A stretch of DNA of 64,000 bases. It comes from Gallionella sp. GTDB taxonomy: Bacteria; Pseudomonadota; Gammaproteobacteria; Burkholderiales; Gallionellaceae. Location: the NCBI GenBank assembly GCA_030700315.1, contig JAUYJO010000096.1, positions 51,201-115,200 of the forward strand. The letters are read 5' to 3'. The position numbers and the translations under genes were made by a program. The notes beneath the pieces were generated by a model. It ran no database searches, was not told where the DNA came from, and saw only the letters and a list, made by a program, of their open reading frames with translations. Shown one piece after another: positions 38,717-47,489 of this stretch (positions are counted from its first letter, which is position 1; every line of letters starts with the position of its first letter).

Positions 38717-39713
38717 TTAGCCAGAAAGCCTTTTGCCTTGCTTATCACCTGTAGTAAAAAACGTACCACTTTCCGGTACGATTTCAGGCAAAACTGCTGG
38801 CCTGCGATCAACCCATTGCGCAAGATGCTCATTGGATAGGTGCGCATACCTCTGCACCATATCCGAACCTGACCATCCACCCAACTCCTGCAATACGTGC
38901 TGCGGAGTGCCTTCTTGAATGTGCCAGCTTGCCCAAGTGTGTCTGAGGTCATGCCAGCGAAAATTCTCGATGCCTACCCGCTTTAACGCTTTGCCATGCC
39001 TTGGTGTTCACCTGATGCACAGGATTACCCCTGAAGCTGAACACATTGGCCTGATGCTTGCCGATCTGTTTGCGCAGCACTGCAACCGCTACGCTCGACA
39101 GTGGAACGGGAATCGCTTTTCTAGCCTTGGCTTGGTCTGGATGTATCCATGCCATTCTGCGGGCTAAATCCACCTGCGACCATTGCAAACCAGTGACATT
39201 GGAACGACGCAAACCTGTTTCCAGGCTGAAGCGCACCATGTCAGCCAGATGCGACGGTAATTCGGCAATCAGCCTGTCGGCCTCATTCCGCGTTAACCAG
39301 CGCACCCGCTTGGTTGGTTCCGGCAACATCCTGATCGACGGAACACGATCCAGCCATTCCCATTCATTGCAGGCTTTCATAAGTACTGCACGAACAATTT
39401 CCAACACACGATTAGCTGTGGAGTTTTCCACCCCTTCGGCTTTTTTGGCAGTCAGAATCTTGTCCAGCAAATCCCGCTTGATTGCCTGCAACTCGACACC
39501 GTTCAGATATTGATCCAGCCAGCGTAACCGCGAAATGTCGCTAGCCTGTGACACCTTATGCTGTGTCTCACGGATATGCCACGGCTCGCCATGAATGAGG
39601 TGATGCCGCCCAAGCCATGCACGAACATAAGCGGTCAGGATTATGGCCTGCCCAGCGGAAACTAATATCCCAGACGGAAAGATCATCGACGAGCAATGGC
39701 ATTTTTTCTCCAA
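38717..39713 (-). pseudogene. Phage-type tyrosine integrase, frameshifted
   Basis: Frame 1 ...LTRNEADRLIAELPSHLADMVRFSLETGLRRSNVTGLQWSQVDL...VNTKAWQSVKAG..; C-terminal ALKRVGIENFRWHDLRHTWASWHIQEGTPQHVLQELGGWSGSDMVQRYAHLS read in another frame. Confidence 0.87.
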
Positions 39714-39799
39714 GAAGGTTCGTTTAAGGGGCGGCTATACCGGAGCTGGCTGAATACTATACACTTGCGCGCAAATTAAAAAACAAAGGGAGAAACAGC

Positions 39800-40804
39800 A
39801 TGACGCTTAACGAGTTGCTGACAAAAGCAAACGCCCAGCTTTCACTTTCAGTATTCGACACGAAAAGTATTGCAGCCATCGAAGCAGCACTTACCGAGAA
39901 GAATGGTAAACACTATCTGAAGTGCCTTGCTCGCGGGAAAGATATACAAGCCAAGCCAGAAGAAATTGTGCGTCAGCTTTGGCTGCACCGGCTGATTCAT
40001 CACTATGGCTATCCGGTTTCGCGCCTTACCGTTGAGTATCCCATTACCTTCGGGCGCGATAGCTCTAAGCGTGCCGACGTTGTGGTGATGGATGCTGACC
40101 GTCCTACAGTGCCTTTTCTCATCGTCGAAGTAAAGCAGCCCACCGCAAAGGGTGGGAAGGAACAATTGCGCTCTTACACTCACGCCACGGGTGCGCCGCT
40201 GGCCTTGTGGAGTGACGGGCTGCAAGCCGTTATCTGGCATCGAAAAAATCCCAACTACTTTGTCGAAATCCCCGATCTTCCTACTGCCGGTCAAACCATT
40301 GACGACATCGCTGGTCAGCCTTGGACGGTGCAAACCCTGATCGACGAGGAAAAAAAACGTGAAGCCAGGGGCGAGAAGGCGCGGAACCTGCGCCAGTTGA
40401 TCGAGGACATGGAAAACGAAGTGCTCGCCAACGCGGGTGTGGACGTATTTGAGGAAGTTTTCAAGCTCATTTTCACCAAACTCTACGATGAACTGGCCTG
40501 CTATCGGGGTCGTTACAAATACCTGCGCTTCCGCAACACCAACACCGCCGCGCAGCTCAAGGCCAACATTCAAAGCCTGTTCGACGATGCCAAGCAAGAA
40601 TGGGAAGGCGTTTTCGCCGATGACGAAAAGATCAAGCTTTCCGCCGACCACCTGCCACAACAGCGACGCGCTTGTGATGATGCTGACACAGACCGGGCAA
40701 AGCCAGGCTGCATATTGTTTGATTGGCACAACAGCGATGCTATTGTGCAAAACAAAGTCACAGACTTGCTGCGCAAGACTGTAGTCAAAACCGTACCACT
40801 TTGA
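39800..40804 (+). CDS. Type I restriction HsdR_N-like protein, probably truncated
   Basis: EEIVRQLWLHRLIHHYGYPVSRLTVEYPITFGRDSSKRADVVVMD..PFLIVEVKQPTAKGGKEQLRSYTHATGAPLALWSDG; no methyltransferase domain after KIKLSADHLP. Confidence 0.65.
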   Translation: MTLNELLTKANAQLSLSVFDTKSIAAIEAALTEKNGKHYLKCLARGKDIQAKPEEIVRQLWLHRLIHHYGYPVSRLTVEYPITFGRDSSKRADVVVMDADRPTVPFLIVEVKQPTAKGGKEQLRSYTHATGAPLALWSDGLQAVIWHRKNPNYFVEIPDLPTAGQTIDDIAGQPWTVQTLIDEEKKREARGEKARNLRQLIEDMENEVLANAGVDVFEEVFKLIFTKLYDELACYRGRYKYLRFRNTNTAAQLKANIQSLFDDAKQEWEGVFADDEKIKLSADHLPQQRRACDDADTDRAKPGCILFDWHNSDAIVQNKVTDLLRKTVVKTVPL

Positions 40805-40904
40805 AACTTTGATGGGCTTCCTCTAGCTGTTTGAGACTATTTATGAGTGTGGCGAACACTGGTAAGGTATTGATAAATAATGATACACCTTATGATTGAT
40901 ACTC

Positions 40905-40949
40905 TTCCGAAGCCAAGGGTCGTGGGTTCGACTCCCGCCGAGCGCACCA
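40905..40949 (+). repeat. attR-like repeat (copy of tRNA-Arg 3' end)
   Basis: 45-bp identity with 38659-38703. Confidence 0.9.
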
Positions 40950-40983
40950 GAAGGTAGTTTTTAGCATACCTGAAACGCCCTCC

Positions 40984-41020
40984 AAACCCGCATGTTTAAA
41001 CGCATAGCGGGTTTTTCTTT
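40984..41020 (+). terminator. Rho-independent terminator, probably the original tRNA-Arg terminator
   Basis: AAACCCGC-N15-GCGGGTTT followed by TTCTTT. Confidence 0.65.
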
Positions 41021-41094
41021 GCCTAGATATACCCCACTATACCCGTAGTATCCTGCAATAAATTGGGGTATATTTTGAGGTATATCCTAACGGT

Positions 41095-41430
41095 CATTGC
41101 AGTTGCAGCCACCCCTGATGATGAAAGAAACTGCGGGGTGGAAGGTGGCAGGTTGAGGTCGCGCAATTTTTTGGCGGTTTGACCCCGAAACCTAACGTGA
41201 CCAGCCGAACTGACTCGTACCCCGGATTGCTTCCATAGAGAGCGCACGTTAATGGACATGCCCTGGACTTACAGACACCCCCGATGATGAAAGAAAATTG
41301 GAACGCGGCGCGCGGTTGCCAGAGGTCATTCATTTTTTTGGGAGCTTTGACTCCGCACGTTAATGTGACCCAAGCACACCACTCGCACCCCATATTGTTG
41401 CCTTTGAGCACGCACGGTAAACAGGCCACT
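41095..41430. repeat. Degenerate tandem duplication of a ~170-bp unit
   Basis: GCAGCCACCCCTGATGATGAAAGAAA / ACAGACACCCCCGATGATGAAAGAAA; CAATTTTTTGGCGGTTTGACCCC / CATTTTTTTGGGAGCTTTGACTCC; repeated GCACG(T/G)TAA segments. Confidence 0.65.
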
Positions 41431-41719
41431 TATCTTCGTAGATTCGTAGGCATTTTGGTTTGCTTGGCAATGAAGTTGCGCGCCGCCGCCATCATCTGCT
41501 GCACTGAAGCAAATTCTCTTTTAAATCGCCATGTTCGCGGGGAGGGGGAGGGTTTGTCCTTCAGTGCATTTCTTTCACGGTAAATATTCCGGCTTTGTTC
41601 GCGATGGTGTTCCACCACCCACGAATGTGAAAATCTCCCCGAGCGGCATCATCGGCCACTGGCTCACGCAGCCTTCTCCGCTGGCATCACCCGCAGCACT
41701 TCCGCACAGACAACCGGAA

Positions 41720-42103
41720 TCATGCAGCGAACGGATCAATGACCACCAAACCAGCGATGCGTTTGAAGTCTCCGGTGTTGCACGTCATCAGAGGCAGGTT
41801 CTCAGCCAGCGCACTGGCGGCGATGATGGCATCGGGTAGCTTGATCGTGATGGTAGAACGGATGTCGATAACCAGCGCGACGATGGCGGAAGTGAGGGTG
41901 ATTTCCATCAGTTGGGCCAGCAGTGCTTCGGTTTCGCGCCGACTGTCCGCCGTGTGGCCGTTCCAGCCCAACAATTCCATGCGGGTGACCACCGAATAGC
42001 GCGCTTGGTTGGCAATGGCGTCGTCTATGCGTGACAAAATCGGCGCTTGGGCATTGCCACTGAGCGCATGAATCAGGACATTGGTGTCAATCAGGCAGTG
42101 CAT
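41720..42103 (-). CDS. PIN-domain toxin, VapC-like
   Basis: MHCLIDTNVLIHALSG ... KLPDAIIAASALAENLPLMTCNTGDFKRI. Confidence 0.87.
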   Translation of the reverse strand: MHCLIDTNVLIHALSGNAQAPILSRIDDAIANQARYSVVTRMELLGWNGHTADSRRETEALLAQLMEITLTSAIVALVIDIRSTITIKLPDAIIAASALAENLPLMTCNTGDFKRIAGLVVIDPFAA

Positions 42104-42366
42104 CAGCTACGGCTTTCCCAACCACGACCATCCCATTCGGCGCGCATGTCGGCTGCCATCTGACCTATTTGTGCCTCCCCCGTTTTTGGCCAGGCACCTC
42201 GCGCTGACGCGAGAGCCGCCAAGACGCGCTTTTTGCGTTGATCTTCATCCTGCGCTTCGGTGACATTGCTTCTTGTCGCGATGAATTCAACAAAGTCATA
42301 CACCTCGGCCTGCTTTTCCTGCGGCAAAGTTTGTAGCCGCTGATGAATCAATTCGGCGTAGCCCAT
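42103..42366 (-). CDS. Antitoxin (DUF2281-like) paired with PIN toxin
   Basis: RLQTLPQEKQAEVYDFVEFIATRSN; 1-nt overlap with PIN gene. Confidence 0.7.
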   Translation of the reverse strand: MGYAELIHQRLQTLPQEKQAEVYDFVEFIATRSNVTEAQDEDQRKKRVLAALASARGAWPKTGEAQIGQMAADMRAEWDGRGWESRS

Positions 42367-42377
42367 ATTTTTCTCCT

Positions 42378-42499
42378 CTAATCAACAGCGTTCAGATTGG
42401 CATTAGACAACGCCGACCGCAATTCTTCAACCTCTTCGACAATCTCCGCCTCAATTGCCGCCAGTTCGTCCAGCAGTTCACGCGGGTCGCGATGCGCGA
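42378..42499 (-). pseudogene. Possible C-terminal remnant of a type I HsdM-like methyltransferase
   Basis: Frame QTAVAHRDPRELLDELAAIEAEIVEEVEELRSALSNANLNAVD*, no upstream gene. Confidence 0.3.
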
Positions 42500-42532
42500 C
42501 GGCGGTCTGACCTCATCATCCAGCGTCAAGTA

Positions 42533-42693
42533 TCATCGGCGCGTGTGGCCATCCATCTGGCGCACCAATGTGGTTTTGCCAGCCTGCCTTGGCCCGCTCA
42601 ACAAAACGACCGGTGTATCCGCCAGCGCATCCAGCACTCGCGGCTGGATGTTTCTGGGAAAAATAGCTGGATTTATATCGGCATCAGGCACGG
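42533..42693 (-). pseudogene. Truncated AAA ATPase (AAA_14-like) N-terminus
   Basis: PAIFPRNIQPRVLDALADTPVVLLSGPRQAGKTTLVRQMDGHTRR* - Walker A present, remainder missing. Confidence 0.6.
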
Positions 42694-42833
42694 TAATAGG
42701 CTCTGTCTAATTGGGAAAATAGTATAGTTTATTTGGGATTCAAGGCGCTTTTACTGTATTCGCGCACGCTGCCCGGCCTTGATCGCGGCAAGGCAGCGGA
42801 TGGCAGCTCCCGACTCGATTTATAAGCAGATTC

Positions 42834-42953
42834 GTAACTATTCAGGTCGAAGCAGTACCCCCTTTGCAAAATGGGGGAAGCGAAGCGCTCGGCGCGCGGG
42901 GGCGGTTGGGCATTGGTATCTGGCAGGGAGTTTTTTTCGACCTGAGTAGTTAC
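42834..42953. repeat. Family D TIR element, copy 1
   Basis: GTAACTATTCAGGTCGAA ... TTCGACCTGAGTAGTTAC; another GTAACTACTCAGGTGCT at 42966. Confidence 0.75.
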
Positions 42954-43274
42954 GAATTTTGAAAAGTAACTACTCAGGTGCTACGATACAATCAGCAATT
43001 TCGCTTTTAGTCAGTCAGCCAGAGATGGGCATGCCACTTTACCAGCGCCCGGATTTATCGCTCCGAGCGCACCCTATCGAGATGTTGTCGCCAACAAGGC
43101 CATGCGGAAATTGCCGCCGTGGCAGCGGTTAATCTGGCTTGCGCCGCCATTCCAGAGAAGCGCCAAAAATCCCTGTGAACCGATTGAAGCGGTATTTGTC
43201 TGTAACGAAATTCTAAAACTTGCTACCCGTTGCGCCGTCGGGCGTCTCCGGTTGCCTTATTCGGGAGATTCTTA

Positions 43275-44351
43275 ATGCTGGTCCAGCTTGCCATTATCGG
43301 ATTGATTGTTGCCATGCTGCCGTTGTCGGTCGTCTGGGTATCCGACGACCCGGACAAATACCGCAAGCTGGTCTGGGTCACCCTGTTCCTGACTTTTGAT
43401 CTGATCATGTTCGGCGCTTTCACGCGGCTGACCGATTCCGGCCTCGGCTGCCCGGACTGGCCGGGCTGTTACGGGCAGGCTGACCCGGTGCGGGCGCATG
43501 CGGACATCAGCGCCGCCGAAGCCGCGATGCCGACCGGCCCGGTGACGGTCATAAAAGCTTGGATCGAAATGATCCACCGCTACCTGGCGATGGCTATCGG
43601 CGTGCTGATTATCGCACTGCTGGTGAGCGCCTGGCGCAAGTGGTGGAAATCGGGGCGCAAGGAAACCCGGTTCGCGCCGGTGTTTGTCACTATGCTGCTG
43701 GCTTTCATCTGCCTGCAAGGCGCTTTCGGCGCCTGGACGGTCACGATGAAACTGCAACCCATCATCGTCACGATTCATTTGTTGCTGGGCATGGGGCTGC
43801 TCGGATTGCTGGCCTGGCTCGGTGCGCGCCAGACCGATCACCCGCCGGTAATGCGGGCCGCAGCGGCGCTGCGCCTGCCCGCAATGTTGGCTCTCGCGTT
43901 GCTGACCATCCAGATCGCGCTCGGTGGCTGGGTCAGCAGCAATTATGCGGCCTTGGCCTGCCAGGACTTCCCGCTATGCCAGGGCATGTTGTTGCCGCCG
44001 ATGGATTTTCAACACGGATTTGCGCTGTGGCGCGACCTGGGCATGACCGTCGGCGGCGAATATCTGCCCTTCGCGGCCTTGACCGCGATTCACTGGGTGC
44101 ACCGCATTTTTGCTTTTGCGGTCATCGCGCTGGTCGCCTGGGTTGCGCTCAAAGCGCTCAAAATGGACGGCTTGCGCAAGACGGCGCGCTGGCTGGCAAT
44201 CCTGATCGCTTTTCAGTTCGCGACCGGCGTGTTCACGGTTTTCCTGGATTTCCCGCTGGCGCTGGCAGTGATCCACAACGGCGGCGCGGCGCTTCTCGTG
44301 CTGCTGCTGACCATGCTGAACTACAAAATCCGGCTCGCCGGAAAGGCATAA
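43275..44351 (+). CDS. ctaA: COX15/CtaA-family haem A synthase
   Basis: FGAFTRLTDSGLGCPDWPGCYGQ, WIEMIHRYLAMAIG, LGGWVSSNYAALACQDFPLCQG, HWVHRIFAF. Confidence 0.92.
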   Translation: MLVQLAIIGLIVAMLPLSVVWVSDDPDKYRKLVWVTLFLTFDLIMFGAFTRLTDSGLGCPDWPGCYGQADPVRAHADISAAEAAMPTGPVTVIKAWIEMIHRYLAMAIGVLIIALLVSAWRKWWKSGRKETRFAPVFVTMLLAFICLQGAFGAWTVTMKLQPIIVTIHLLLGMGLLGLLAWLGARQTDHPPVMRAAAALRLPAMLALALLTIQIALGGWVSSNYAALACQDFPLCQGMLLPPMDFQHGFALWRDLGMTVGGEYLPFAALTAIHWVHRIFAFAVIALVAWVALKALKMDGLRKTARWLAILIAFQFATGVFTVFLDFPLALAVIHNGGAALLVLLLTMLNYKIRLAGKA

Positions 44352-44416
44352 CGCTGAGGGAGACTTGCGGCCCGCATGCGTACCTGTTGCTTGAATGGGT
44401 ATGGCATTAGCCGCTA

Positions 44417-44584
44417 AGGGATGCAGAAATTGTAAAAGTACCTTTTATGAATCGGGGGCGGGTTGCGTAGGTCGGGGTTAATACCCACAGAGCGCCGCAT
44501 AACCCAACCCCGTCGGGATGAATCCCGACCTACATCATCGTGAGGTTCATGACCAAACGGTACGTTTGTAATTTCTGTATCCCT
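44417..44584 (+). repeat. Family B 168-bp TIR element, copy 3
   Basis: Same ends and length; core left arm mutated (GTAGGTCGGGGTTAATACCCACAG). Confidence 0.9.
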
Positions 44585-44641
44585 AAGGCAACGCGGATTA
44601 TTCGTCTTCCTTGGGGGTAAGGTGCTACATGGAGCGCTTCT

Positions 44642-45043
44642 TTAGATCACCAGCGGCCCGTCGTAATCGTCGTTCTTGAGAGTGGCTGCCGTTGCACCGG
44701 AAGAAATGTTGGCGAGCTGGCGCTCATGGTCAGACTGGACTTGCAGCAGCGTGAGGACGCAGGTATCGAGGTTGTCGTATTCCTCTCGGCCTGTGCCGAA
44801 TTGCTCTGCCTCGGAATAGAAGAACAGGCAGCGGTAGCGGCTCTCACCGACTTTGCACAGGACAAAGTGCGCGCCGCGTTCGTTCCAGTAAATTGTCGGG
44901 CAGAGGCTGAGATCTGCCGGATCAATACCGAGTTGCAGCTCGCTGTCGGCAAGCTGAATCGGAACAAGTTTGCCGTAACGCTCCAGCAGGATGGCATTGA
45001 CACCCTTGCGCTCGGCTTCGGTGAAATCGGGAATGGCGGTCAT
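44642..45043 (-). CDS. Hypothetical protein (133 aa)
   Basis: Full-length ORF with codon usage like neighbours; family not recognised. Confidence 0.5.
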   Translation of the reverse strand: MTAIPDFTEAERKGVNAILLERYGKLVPIQLADSELQLGIDPADLSLCPTIYWNERGAHFVLCKVGESRYRCLFFYSEAEQFGTGREEYDNLDTCVLTLLQVQSDHERQLANISSGATAATLKNDDYDGPLVI

Positions 45044-45068
45044 GGCGTCCTCTATAGATTCATTATGC

Positions 45069-45265
45069 GTAACTACTCAGGTGCTGCCGCTTTTCTCCTT
45101 CCCCCTTGCCGGGGTAAGGCTGGGAGGGGGGTAGAAAGGTGGGGTATTAAAGACACTTTGCGATGACTCCACCCTCCCACCCCCATCCTAACCTTCCCCC
45201 TCACAGGGGGAAGGGACTGGCGTTGTGGCTATTTTCGAGCATACTACTTTGACCTGAGCAGTTAC
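45069..45265. repeat. Family D TIR element, copy 2
   Basis: GTAACTACTCAGGTGCTGCCGCTTTTCTCCTTCCCCC ... GACCTGAGCAGTTAC. Confidence 0.8.
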
Positions 45266-45413
45266 CGAATCTGAATAGTTAAAGCTTCAAACTCCCGCCA
45301 TGCTCCCTCGCAAGCTCTCCCCCTTGTCAGGGGGAGAGACAAGCCTGCTCCTCCCCTGACAAGCCTGTCCTGAGCTTGTAGAAGGAGGGAGGTTGGGAGG
45401 GGTTTGATTGCAA

Positions 45414-45800
45414 TTACGTCTGCGCCCAGGGCAGGCCTTCAAAGCGCCAGCCGTTGTGCGAATTACGATGATGGTTACCGTCGAGGTCGCCTTCGAAGCC
45501 GTGTTCAATGTTGTAGATATCGTGCATCCCGGCTTTTTCCAGTGCTTCACCGGCCTCGGCGGAACGACGCCCTGAACGGCAGATGAGCAATACCGGGCGG
45601 TTGACGCTGGCGGCCTTGCGCACATGCGCGACGAACATCGGGTTAACCTCCCATTCCGGGCCGTCCACCCATGGGATGTGGATGGAACCGCGCGGATGGC
45701 CGACGAACATGTATTCCATTTCGCTGCGCACGTCGATGAACACCGCTTCGGGGTTGGCTTGCAGGAAGTCGAAGGCTTCCTTGGGGGTAAGGTGTTGCAT
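45414..45800 (-). CDS. Rhodanese-like domain protein
   Basis: AVFIDVRSEMEYMFVGHPRGSIHIPW ... PVLLICRSGRRSAEAGEALEKAGMHDIYNIEHGFEGDLD. Confidence 0.92.
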   Translation of the reverse strand: MQHLTPKEAFDFLQANPEAVFIDVRSEMEYMFVGHPRGSIHIPWVDGPEWEVNPMFVAHVRKAASVNRPVLLICRSGRRSAEAGEALEKAGMHDIYNIEHGFEGDLDGNHHRNSHNGWRFEGLPWAQT

Positions 45801-45889
45801 GGTCGTTCTCCTTAATCTTGATCTGATCTGTATGCCGGGATTATAGCGTTCAGAACAAAGGGTGTGCCAGCCTCTTCTCGATCGTCGGG

Positions 45890-46483
45890 CTACGCCGCCA
45901 ATGTCGCCTCGATCTCGGCAAAGGTCTTGGCGACATCGAACACCTCCAGCGTCATGCCGAGCTGGCGTCCGATCTGTGTGATCGAAAAAATACCGCGAAT
46001 CAATTCTTCGCCGTTTGCGCCGGTGTCGACGACGATCGCGTGCTGGCGACCGGAATTCTTGAGCGTGGCAACGATGTGGCCGACCTCGGCACGCTGCACT
46101 TCGTTAAGCGAAAGCACCTCAATTTTGCTGGCCGGTGTCATGCAGTCACGCACCGTCAGGTCGCCATGTTTTCCACCGTTCTGCTGGATAAGCTTGATCG
46201 GGCGTTCGCCCATGGTGTCCCGTGCGGTGATGAGGCCGAGTATCTCGCCGAAAAGATTGTTCACCAGCAACAGCCTCACTCCGCGCGCCACCATTTTTTG
46301 CGTGGCCTGAGACAGCGTCGCATCAATTGGTATGGTGGCGATTGCAAACTTCTGCAAGTCGGTCATTACCTCGATGGCCGGAGAGTCAGCCTGTACGGGC
46401 TTGTAGGTGCTGCTTGGCCGGTGGTAGCCGGCGCCAGTTTTGAGGGGGCGCGAAGACAGCGGTTTGTAGTTCGTGCGTATCAT
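45890..46483 (-). CDS. CBS-domain protein
   Basis: ATQKMVARGVRLLLVNNLFGEILGLITARDTMGERP ... VRDCMTPASKIEVLSLNEVQRAEVGHIVATLKNSGRQHAIVVD. Confidence 0.82.
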   Translation of the reverse strand: MIRTNYKPLSSRPLKTGAGYHRPSSTYKPVQADSPAIEVMTDLQKFAIATIPIDATLSQATQKMVARGVRLLLVNNLFGEILGLITARDTMGERPIKLIQQNGGKHGDLTVRDCMTPASKIEVLSLNEVQRAEVGHIVATLKNSGRQHAIVVDTGANGEELIRGIFSITQIGRQLGMTLEVFDVAKTFAEIEATLAA

Positions 46484-46545
46484 GTATTGCCTCTTGTCTT
46501 GGGGGTTGACCAACGATACCTGCGAAAATCCTGCCTGCGCAACGC

Positions 46546-47445
46546 CTACTTGCCCGCCAACTTCTCTAGTTTATCCGCACGGATCAACTGACCGTTGAGC
46601 CCTGCCTCTTTGGTCGAGCCGCCGTAGGCCACCGTCAGCAGTTGCGAGTAATACACCACCGGCATCGTGAACTGGGTGCCCTGCTTTTTGTTGATCTCGG
46701 ACTGATAAATCTCGACGTTGGCCTGGCATAACTGGCAGGGCGTGACGATCATTTCCGCGCCGTGATCGTAGGCAGATTCGACGATGTCGCGTATCTGTTT
46801 CTGCGATTTATCCGGCTCCGAGAAGGCCAGCGCGCCGCCGCAGCAGGTGACTTTCTGATCGTAGCTGGTAATGGCCTCAGCGCCCATCGCCTCGACCATC
46901 CTGTCCAGATACTGCGGGTTCTCGAACGACTCTCCGGCGATGCCGAACGGGCGGTTGGTCTGACAGCCGACGTAGCCCGCGATCTTCAGCCCTTCGAGCG
47001 GCTTGACCACCGCGTCTTTCATGCCCGCGAAGCCGATGTCCTCGATCAGCACTTCGACCATGTGACGCGGCTTGACCGAACCTTTCAGGTTGAGTCCGAC
47101 TTCCTTGAGCGCCTCATTGGTCTCGGCCATCAGGTCGCTATGCTGATTGAGCCGCTCCGCCGTTTCGCGCGAGGCGAGCCAGCATGCCGGGCAGCCCGAC
47201 ACCATGTCCTGTCCCGGCAGGTGCTGTTCGACCAGCGCGAGGTTGCGCGCGCTGATCGCCAAACGCGGCAATTCGCCGCCTTCGGCGTAGCCGATGGACG
47301 CGCCGCAGCAGTTCCAGTCCGGAATTTCGTTGAGTTGGATATCCAGCTTGTTGCACATCACGCCGAGCGAGGTCAGGTAGTTGGAAGCCGACGCGCCCTT
47401 TTGCGAGGAGCAGCCGGGGTAAAACGCGTATTGTTTTTTTGCCAT
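46546..47445 (-). CDS. hdrB: Heterodisulfide reductase subunit B-like (CCG domains)
   Basis: YAFYPGCSSQKGASASNYLTSLGVMCNKL..DWNCCGAS; VGCQTNRPFG..KVTCCGGAL. Confidence 0.93.
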   Translation of the reverse strand: MAKKQYAFYPGCSSQKGASASNYLTSLGVMCNKLDIQLNEIPDWNCCGASIGYAEGGELPRLAISARNLALVEQHLPGQDMVSGCPACWLASRETAERLNQHSDLMAETNEALKEVGLNLKGSVKPRHMVEVLIEDIGFAGMKDAVVKPLEGLKIAGYVGCQTNRPFGIAGESFENPQYLDRMVEAMGAEAITSYDQKVTCCGGALAFSEPDKSQKQIRDIVESAYDHGAEMIVTPCQLCQANVEIYQSEINKKQGTQFTMPVVYYSQLLTVAYGGSTKEAGLNGQLIRADKLEKLAGK

Positions 47446-47489
47446 TACTTTTTCTCCAAAGGAGTTGTCGGGTTGAAACCCGACCTACA

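Larger units (their letters stand above)
38704..40949. mobile_element. Small integrative island in tRNA-Arg, apparently decayed
   Basis: 45-bp direct att repeats, tRNA-proximal tyrosine integrase (frameshifted), truncated restriction-type cargo gene. Confidence 0.85.

Noticed and set aside
41023-41429. Overlapping minus-strand ORFs with internally repeated peptides (GVKAPKK / GVKPPKN)
   Set aside because: Peptide repeat is explained by the degenerate tandem DNA duplication; no start context or known domain
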